Shown here in pieces: positions 38,446 to 39,861 of a stretch of DNA of 39,861 nucleotides. How positions within the stretch are numbered: the first letter of the stretch is position 1; every line of letters starts with the position of its first letter. The position numbers and the translations under genes are program-made. The DNA comes from Humisphaera sp. (lineage in GTDB: Bacteria > Planctomycetota > Phycisphaerae > Tepidisphaerales > Tepidisphaeraceae). A model generated the notes under the pieces. The model was given only the letters and a program-made list of their open reading frames with translations, did not search any database and was not told the DNA's origin. Location: contig JANXVV010000331.1 in NCBI GenBank assembly GCA_025351525.1, positions 1 through 39,861 of the forward strand, given 5' to 3'.

Positions 38446-39765
<1,320 letters not shown>

Positions 39766-39838
39766 TTGAACAGATTTCAATGCACGCATTGCAGCAGTAA
39801 CTGATTCGCCCCTTTTGCTGATAGGGTGCTTTGAATAA

Positions 39839-39861
39839 GGTGGCATGGGCGTCTCGCCCAT
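39839..39861. repeat. Family B palindrome, cut by window end
   Basis: GGTGGCATGGGCGTCTCGCCCAT, same sequence as the 8261 and 17821 copies. Confidence 0.85.

Overview
The window is high-GC and gene-dense, and its style suggests the Planctomycetota/Phycisphaerae (inference, from LEPR-like N-terminal motifs, CTERM-type tails and abundant intergenic hairpins). The backbone contains: mutS; a long flagellar export/regulation block on the + strand (fliL-fliN-fliO-fliP-fliQ-fliR-flhB-flhA-flhF-flhG-small membrane protein-fliA); a sugar-acid cluster (DapA-family lyase, IlvD/Edd dehydratase, GntP permease); a nitrate/sulfonate-type ABC ATPase with a fused double permease; a sugar-nucleotide pair; Dps; three exported proteins; and an esterase. 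Accessory content includes: a two-gene AAA ATPase + DUF4276/TOPRIM-like pair (PARIS/OLD-like architecture) at 0.8-2.6 kb; a GxxExxY cassette bounded by 21-bp inverted repeats, with a frameshifted gene; an IS630 remnant joined to a truncated oxidoreductase start; and a MNT/HEPN pair. The most distinctive signals are: (1) the AAA/DUF4276 pair; (2) a 1106-aa kinase-first GHMP kinase/UDPGP pyrophosphorylase fusion (domain order opposite to FKP) beside a GalU-like protein with a degenerate nucleotide-binding motif; (3) several families of paired short palindromes at many gene boundaries in the flagellar block, one nested in another, and a separate inverted-repeat element read through in frame by fliP; (4) the GxxExxY terminal-inverted-repeat unit. 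No CRISPR array, rRNA or tRNA was recognised. All family assignments come from reading motifs by eye; no database search was run.
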